Of a stretch of DNA of 64,000 nucleotides, positions 59,672-64,000 are shown piece by piece (position 1 is the first letter of the stretch; every line of letters starts with the position of its first letter). The stretch covers positions 9,408 through 73,407 of the forward strand of contig JAEWLW010000085.1 in the NCBI GenBank assembly GCA_023457355.1, in the 5' to 3' direction. Both the position numbers and the translations under genes were made by a program. Source of the stretch: Bacillota bacterium (GTDB lineage: Bacteria; Bacillota; Clostridia; Oscillospirales; Ruminococcaceae). The notes under the pieces were generated by a model that saw nothing but the letters and a program-made list of their open reading frames with translations, had not been told where the DNA came from and did not search any database.

Positions 59672-60859
59672 CTACTCCTCCCTGGGTACAGTCGATATAT
59701 TTTTTATTATAACATTTACAATATACTCTGACGCACAGCCCTTCTCAAACGAGCCCAGCCGCGTAAGGTGCTCCTGCGCTTTTTGCACAGATGGCGCTTC
59801 GTTAAAATTAAGAATATTATCCCATAGCTGCGGCTGATTTTTTGCCAGAGAAAAAGGCCAATGTTCGGGCGCCAGATAAAATCCTCTGTCAGCGATATAT
59901 TTGTCGATATCCGGCACATATAAAAAGCCGGGCTTTCCGCTGAGGGCAAAATCCCACATGGTGGAGGAGTAGTCGGTGATTAAAACATCGGCGGCTACCA
60001 AAAGCTCCTGCATGTCGTCGTAGGCATCGGCAAGCCTTGTTATGCCGGTGGGCTGCTCACCTTTCTTGTGTGGCAAATGGCCGCGTGTAAGCACCACCCA
60101 GTCGCCGCCAAAACGCACCCCTAGGCATTCAGAAAGTTTTTTCTCATCCAAAACTGGGGCAAAATCGTATGCGCGAAATGTCGGAGCAAAAAGCGCCATT
60201 CTCTGGCTGGATGCAAGGCCAAAATATTCCCGTATCTTTTGAATAACGGGCGGATGCGCCGATGCGTCAAAAAAAACATCGTTGCGCGGCATGCCACACT
60301 CAATTACCCGTCCCTGATAGCCGAAGGCGCCGCGAATGACCTTTTGCGTAAACATTGCACTCGATGAAATATAATCGGTAACATGCGCTATGCTCATCAC
60401 ATCAATCGCTTTTTGTTTTGGGCTATTATAATCTAAGGAGACTTTTTTATACGCACCCCCGCCATGCCAGGTATGGATGATGCGCTGCCGCATTTTATGG
60501 CTGACCCATGAGGGAAGATCACAATTGGTGATAATTACGGCCGTTGTCATCAGCAGCCGGTAGTAGCGCAACGACCGATAACGGACAAGACAGACTCCTT
60601 TTTCTTCTAGAAAACGGTAATGATCAGGTTGCTCAAATGCCCAATAATAATTTAACGGCTTGTCCAATTTGGCACATAGGCACTCAAAAATTGCCTTGGG
60701 GTTGCAGGAATATTGTTTGCCAAGGTAGGCAATAAACAAGGCACTACGCGGTTCAAGAGGCAGCAGCAGCGCCGCGATTGTTGTGACAAAGCGCAGAATA
60801 TAGATGGCCAGTAACTTTATCGCCGTTTTAATCTCCATCTTTTGGAATAAACTCAACAT
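59672..60859 (-). CDS. CDP-glycerol glycerophosphotransferase family protein 2
   Basis: About 395 residues. Shared family motifs: IHTWHGGGAYKKVSLDY with the catalytic His, ALFAPTFRAYDF, RGHLPHKKG and VLITDYSSTMWDFALSGKPG. An N-terminal hydrophobic helix (IKLLAIYILRFVTTIAALLL) suggests membrane anchoring. I start at ATG 60859 (GAGAGG); the frame is open further upstream, but that part overlaps integrase debris. It is probably the first gene of the polymer operon. With protein 1 it may act as primer and polymerase. Confidence 0.88.
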   Translation of the reverse strand: MLSLFQKMEIKTAIKLLAIYILRFVTTIAALLLPLEPRSALFIAYLGKQYSCNPKAIFECLCAKLDKPLNYYWAFEQPDHYRFLEEKGVCLVRYRSLRYYRLLMTTAVIITNCDLPSWVSHKMRQRIIHTWHGGGAYKKVSLDYNSPKQKAIDVMSIAHVTDYISSSAMFTQKVIRGAFGYQGRVIECGMPRNDVFFDASAHPPVIQKIREYFGLASSQRMALFAPTFRAYDFAPVLDEKKLSECLGVRFGGDWVVLTRGHLPHKKGEQPTGITRLADAYDDMQELLVAADVLITDYSSTMWDFALSGKPGFLYVPDIDKYIADRGFYLAPEHWPFSLAKNQPQLWDNILNFNEAPSVQKAQEHLTRLGSFEKGCASEYIVNVIIKNISTVPREE

Positions 60860-61084
60860 GCTTAAAGTGCCTCTCTTATATCGATCGGAATCATTCAGCT
60901 TCGTAGATACAAACACAGCCAATGTTGGTACTCGATGACCTTGATTCATATTCTATCATATTGTCGCTATAAGTTAAAGATAAAAGCACAAACATAAAGA
61001 AAACGTAGAAATTCACGGTGCACTCCGGATCTGGACCTGACCTGCTCTCCGAAAAAGTAGTCCACTCATAAAGAGAAAAATATA

Positions 61085-61611
61085 ATAAAAGAGCAGAAAT
61101 GGATAACAGTAATTTGCGGTTGCCAGATTTCGTCTTAGTTTTTCCAAATTTGTATTCGCCGTTGATGCACACTAAATTGCGCTCTACGATTAGTATGCGC
61201 TCCTTCCAGTTGATGTCTGACCACTTAAGGCCAAGAGCTCGCCACGACGGAGCCCGATCTCCAAGTCCAGCATGAGCGGGAGCTCCATATCCGTCCCTTT
61301 GGCGTAGCACAACAGTTTGGCCACCTCTTCGGCATTGTAAATCTCAGATTGATACTTGTCCTGATTTGGCGCACTCACAAAGTCAGCCGGGTTAACCGCA
61401 ATAATTCGCATTTTGTAGACATATTGCAATACCTCGTGCAGCGTTGTGTGGACATACCGAATGCTACTCGGCGAAAGGCCCTTCTTTTCCAGCTCAACAT
61501 AAAGATAATGTATTCCCGTATGCGCTTGCCGTTAACATTGACGCCCTTGTCCAAAACAATTTGCCATGATGCACCTTTTTATTTACTTCTTTTCCTGATG
61601 TGACCTGCCAT
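61085..61611 (-). pseudogene. Tyrosine recombinase/integrase, decayed
   Basis: Reading from ATG 61611 (after GGAGG) gives MAGHIRKRSK and a stop. Other frames continue the family text: GASWQIVLDKGVNVNGKRIR, then GLSPSSIRYVHTTLHEVLQY, VNPADFV, EEVAKLLCYAKG, LEIGLRRGELLAL (the first catalytic Arg), and, after a further shift, GLKWSDINW and TKTKSGNRKLLL. At least three frame changes are needed, and the C-terminal His-x-x-Arg and Tyr are missing. It is a dead phage/ICE-type integrase. Confidence 0.85.
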
Positions 61612-61679
61612 AATCATCCTCCATTTTGATTGAAAACCAGTGCCCAGCAAGGTGCCAAGCTCCGCTCATACACAAACAA

Positions 61680-61962
61680 TCACTCTAGCTTTTCTAGCCC
61701 CAACCATTCGATAAAGTGCTGTTTTGGGGGCCGCTGTAACTGGCGTCCCGCAATCGTTCCAGCAGGACCACGCAGTTGAAGATGCCTTGATTCATGAGCT
61801 CGTGAAGCTGCGGCTTGTATGCATCCAGCTTGGAAAAGCGATCCGCCTCCGGCGGCGAGCTCTCCTCGCGCTCTATGTACTTGCGGGCGATGTTCTTGGA
61901 TATCCCGAGCGCCTTGCCGATGGCGTAGGCGCTTTTTTGCCCTGTGCTTTTTCCCGTATCAT
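61680..61962 (-). pseudogene. IS21-family transposase (IstA) N-terminal remnant
   Basis: From ATG 61962 the minus strand gives MIREKAQGK, then after a 2-base shift in an A-run SAYAIGKALGISKNIARKYI, DAYKPQLHELMNQGIFNCVV and LLERLRDASYSG, the usual IstA start (HTH plus linker). It breaks off near 61725; another frame then reads HFIEWLGLEKLE and a stop at 61680, possibly the end of a different gene joined by deletion. The rve catalytic core and istB are gone. Confidence 0.75.
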
Positions 61963-62088
61963 CAGAATTGTTCCACTCCTTAACATCTGGCCTACCTCCA
62001 TGGCGTTTCTCTTGCCATGGTAGCCGTTATTCTTGAGTGGGTCAATTTCGCCGGCGTTTTGGGGGTGCGGACATTTTTCTGGACTTTC

Positions 62089-62954
62089 TTACGCCGTTAA
62101 ACCGATACTTTTTCTGTAGTCTATCGGGCTCATAGCCCCGAAAGACATCTTAATTCGTTTTTCATTATACCACTGGATATAACGATTGAGTACGTCGACG
62201 AACTGCACTAAAGACACATCTTGCCAAGACCGGTTGTAAAACATCTCATTCTTGAGCCGTCCGAAAAATCCTTCGCATGCCGAATTGTCTGGAGAGCATC
62301 CCTTCTTTGACATCGACCTTGTCAGGCCTGCGTCTTCCATCCGACAGATCCAGCCCGGCCATCGATAATGGCATCCCCTGTCCGAGTGGATCATAGGATG
62401 CTCATCTTCTGAAAGATGCAGTATGGCCTCATCCAACATCGTATTGACCAACGCTGCGTCCGGACTGGTGCCAATGGTCCAGCTGACCACCATGCCATCA
62501 AAACAGTCGATGATTGGTGAAAGATACGCCTTACCTGCGGGTACATGAAATTCAGTAAGATCCGTCAGCCATTTCTTGTTCGGTGCATCTGCATGGAAGT
62601 TCCGCGCGACGAGATTTTCTACAGCCGGACTGATTTCCCCTTGATATGAGCTGTAAACACGCCTTCTTAGAGGGACAAAAAGCTGCTCCTCTTTCATGAT
62701 GCGCCGTATAATCTTTTCAGAAACAGTTTCTCCGCTGCTTTTTACCTGAGCGTGTATGCGTCTATACCCATATCGGGCCTGGCTGTTTTCGAAAAATTCT
62801 CTTACCTTGGTACGTAAATCATTGTATTTACCGGGCATGGCTTGGGCTTTCCGTTGATAAAAGTAACTGCTTTTGGAAAGATTCAATTTGATCAACAATT
62901 TCTTCAATGGGAATGCTTCTCTCAGGGCATCAATCAGCCTGGCCTTTTCGGCGT
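62089..62954 (-). CDS. IS3-family transposase OrfB (integrase core)
   Basis: The open frame runs from about 62954 (KKLVNAEKARLIDALREAF..., no start codon of its own) to 62089; the first ATG is 62907. HTH_21 is followed by the DDE core: TDLTEF, HSDRGCHYRW and NSACEGFFGRLKNE. It is expected to be made by -1 frameshifting from OrfA at the A6G run near 62960 (ccaaaaaagctgg). It is about 60% like the OrfB half of the transposase at 50.1 kb by eye. Confidence 0.85.
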
Positions 62955-63250
62955 TTACCAGCTTTTTTGGATTGATGCCCTGGCCTTTTTTATGATTTCT
63001 ACCGCCTTTTCAAGAATGGCGTGCTCCATCTGGAGATGATATATTTGCTTCTTCAGCGATTCAACCTCTGCAAGCAGAGCGTCTCTGTCACCAGGTAAAG
63101 GAGGCCTGTTTCTATTCTTCACCTTTCCAGTGTATCCCTCTCCGAGCAGGTCCTTTTTCCATTTGCACAAGCTGGTTCTGCTGACTTCCAATATATTGGC
63201 GACAGCGACAGCAGAACGATCGCCCGCATTGAATTCAATGACCGCTTCCT
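62955..63250 (-). pseudogene. IS3-family OrfA, second half
   Basis: The text KYTPEQKEEAVIEFNAGDRS, VANILEVSRTSLCKWKKDLL and a coiled coil (LLAEVESLKKQIYHLQMEHA) ends at ASIQKSW just after the A6G frameshift site. The frame opposite 63299-63616 is broken between 63250 and 63300 by a stop and a shift, so OrfA is interrupted and the element is likely inactive. ATG 63191 could allow internal starts. Confidence 0.7.
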
Positions 63251-63298
63251 CTTTCTGCTCAGGAGTATATTTACCATAGAGCTATGCTTCGAGTAAAC

Positions 63299-63616
63299 TT
63301 ATCGCTCATTCGGAGCCAGTTCGTGGACCCACTCTCTCATAGTATCTCGGTGAGGATACCCTATTGCTTTGATTGTCCGGGCCATATTGCGACCGTGTTC
63401 CATGTAGTAGCTTATAGCACGCTCTTTATCTTCCGAAGAGTATTTCGGCTTTTTACCATGCAGCTTGTGAAGCTCTCCGGTCTCAATATATTCCTGATGC
63501 CATTGCCTCAGCATGTTGCGTGATGGGTATCCCAACTCATGGAGCGTGTCAGCTATGTTCAGATTATATTTGATGTAGAGTTTAACCACCTTCAAGCGAT
63601 CTTCGTACGAATACAT
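63299..63616 (-). pseudogene. IS3-family OrfA, first half
   Basis: 105 residues with two HTH modules: YEDRLKVVKLYIKYNLNIAD, LGYPSRNMLRQWHQEYI, then ISYYMEHGRNMARTIKAIGY and HRDTMREWVHELAP. This corresponds to the N-terminus of the fused transposase at 50.1 kb. The TAA at its end is followed by coding text in another frame, so the gene was probably longer. Confidence 0.7.
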
Positions 63617-63663
63617 GGACTACCCCTGCTCTGCTTTGAGTCCAGGTTTTCGCCCGCACCCCC

Positions 63664-63694
63664 TTTTTCGCTCAATTATACTCCGGCGATTACA
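63664..63694. repeat. Probable end of the IS21-family remnant
   Basis: Read on the minus strand it begins TGTAATCGCCGG and continues with AGTATAATTGAGCG, the TGT-start and CGCCGG cue typical for IS21-type termini; a similar cue (gtcaatttcgccggcg) is at 62041-62057, on the other side of the inserted IS3. Confidence 0.5.
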
Positions 63695-63696
63695 TT

Positions 63697-63848
63697 TAAT
63701 TCTGGCGCACCCACCGCAATATGCAGTAGCTGGCCTTTACCATCCCAATTTTAAACGCTATGCCGATTTTGCTTGGCAACGTATATGGCTGCAAATACTT
63801 TACGGTATTTTAGAGAACATGCCTCCATTCATTTTTAGCCCCTCTTAA
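63697..63848 (+). pseudogene. C-terminal fragment of an unrecognised protein
   Basis: An open frame reads PPQYAVAGLYHPNFKRYADF and AWQRIWLQILYGILENMPPF, ending IFSPS. The composition looks like real coding sequence with aromatic residues in a regular pattern, but there is no start, and I do not recognise the family. It abuts the probable IS21 end, so it may be the tail of a gene cut by that insertion. Confidence 0.35.
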
Positions 63849-63983
63849 TACCATAGAATAATATATATTTGAATGATAAGGTACAATAAATTGCGCAAAT
63901 TCAAAAAGCAAAAAAAGACAAGGTTTGCAAATCTCTGATAGAATGAAGTTACCACACACCATTCTGAAAGGAGACAGCAAACC

Positions 63984-64000
63984 ATGTCTGAAAAAATTGT
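63984..64000 (+). CDS. IS256-family transposase, start only
   Basis: MSEKI at the window edge, preceded by AAAGGAG and about 100 bp of sequence nearly identical to that upstream of the remnant at 49995. This copy could be complete beyond the window. Confidence 0.75.

Larger units (their letters stand above)
62061..63663 (-). mobile_element. IS3-family insertion sequence, second type
   Basis: About 1.6 kb with terminal repeats gggggtgcggac (62061) and gggggtgcgggc (reverse complement at 63663), flanked by TTTT on both sides. It shares ends with the element at 50.1 kb but the encoded proteins are only related. It lies within an IS21-type end, whose repeated cues (tcaatt..cgccggcg) are seen on both sides of it. 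Confidence 0.8.

Noticed and set aside
60860..60949. N-terminal extension of glycerophosphotransferase-like protein 2 to 60949
   Set aside because: The added 30 residues precede the ribosome site and do not resemble the family.
60891..61310. A 139-residue minus-strand gene
   Set aside because: Its middle part is the integrase core in a shifted frame, and its end is unrelated run-on sequence, so it is described within the integrase pseudogene.
1..64000. tRNA, rRNA or CRISPR arrays
   Set aside because: No tRNA TPsiC-like segments in cloverleaf context, no rRNA signature and no regularly spaced direct repeats were found by reading.

Overview
The window reads as chromosomal DNA of a low-to-moderate GC Gram-positive anaerobe, most likely a clostridial (Oscillospiraceae/Eubacteriales-like) bacterium. 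Supporting signs are strong AGGAGG-type ribosome sites with several TTG starts, lipoprotein solute-binding proteins, a PTS controlled by BglG/LicT antitermination, a teichoic-acid-type glycerophosphotransferase cluster, and oxygen-independent chemistry (CoA-acylating aldehyde dehydrogenase, Fe-alcohol dehydrogenase, Old Yellow Enzyme with a cysteine cluster). No rRNA, tRNA or CRISPR array was seen.

From 1 to 33 kb there is a run of small-acid and peptide uptake and catabolic units, each with its own regulator family. (a) 1-3.8 kb: a minus operon (aldolase, 2-hydroxyacid dehydrogenase, HD protein, lipoprotein) divergent from a LysR gene. (b) 4.2-14.5 kb: a FadR-type GntR gene, TRAP transporter dctPQM, Fe-ADH, CoA-acylating ALDH, a two-subunit CoA-transferase and an Old Yellow Enzyme; a 15-bp site repeated exactly before the regulator and before dctP is a likely operator. 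(c) 15.4-22 kb: a minus operon with a second TRAP system, a zinc ADH, an SDR and a ThDP enzyme, divergent from a LuxR regulator. (d) 24-33 kb: a PucR regulator, an OPT peptide transporter and seven tightly packed genes (nitroreductase, small DUF, DUF1177, AroM, M29-type aminopeptidase, Asp/Glu racemase-like, DUF917). This is the best candidate for an uncharacterised pathway.

33.7-40 kb holds a sugar-acid unit: two enolase-superfamily dehydratases, tctABC (tctA interrupted by a one-base frameshift) and an FCD-GntR regulator with GTATAC palindromes on both sides of its gene. 40.3-49.7 kb is a cell-wall amino-sugar (MurNAc/GlcNAc) unit. A minus operon encodes EIIA, a LicT antiterminator, a free EIIB, HPr, enzyme I, MurQ, MurP and a PHP phosphoesterase, with two separate RAT/terminator switches; nagB-nagA lie divergently. 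The encoded HPr has His15 but Lys at position 46, so it seems built for transport and not for catabolite signalling.

51.8-60.9 kb is a minus-strand wall/surface polymer cluster: glycosyltransferase, acyltransferase, TagGH-like ABC exporter, pyruvyltransferase, epimerase, IspD/TarI-like cytidylyltransferase and two CDP-glycerol glycerophosphotransferase-like proteins. It contains a 159-bp MITE-like insertion. It is flanked on both sides by insertion-sequence debris: an IS256 remnant with an intact IS3-family element at its border (49.8-51.6 kb), and a decayed tyrosine integrase, an IS21 remnant carrying a second, damaged IS3 element, and the start of another IS256 copy (61-64 kb).
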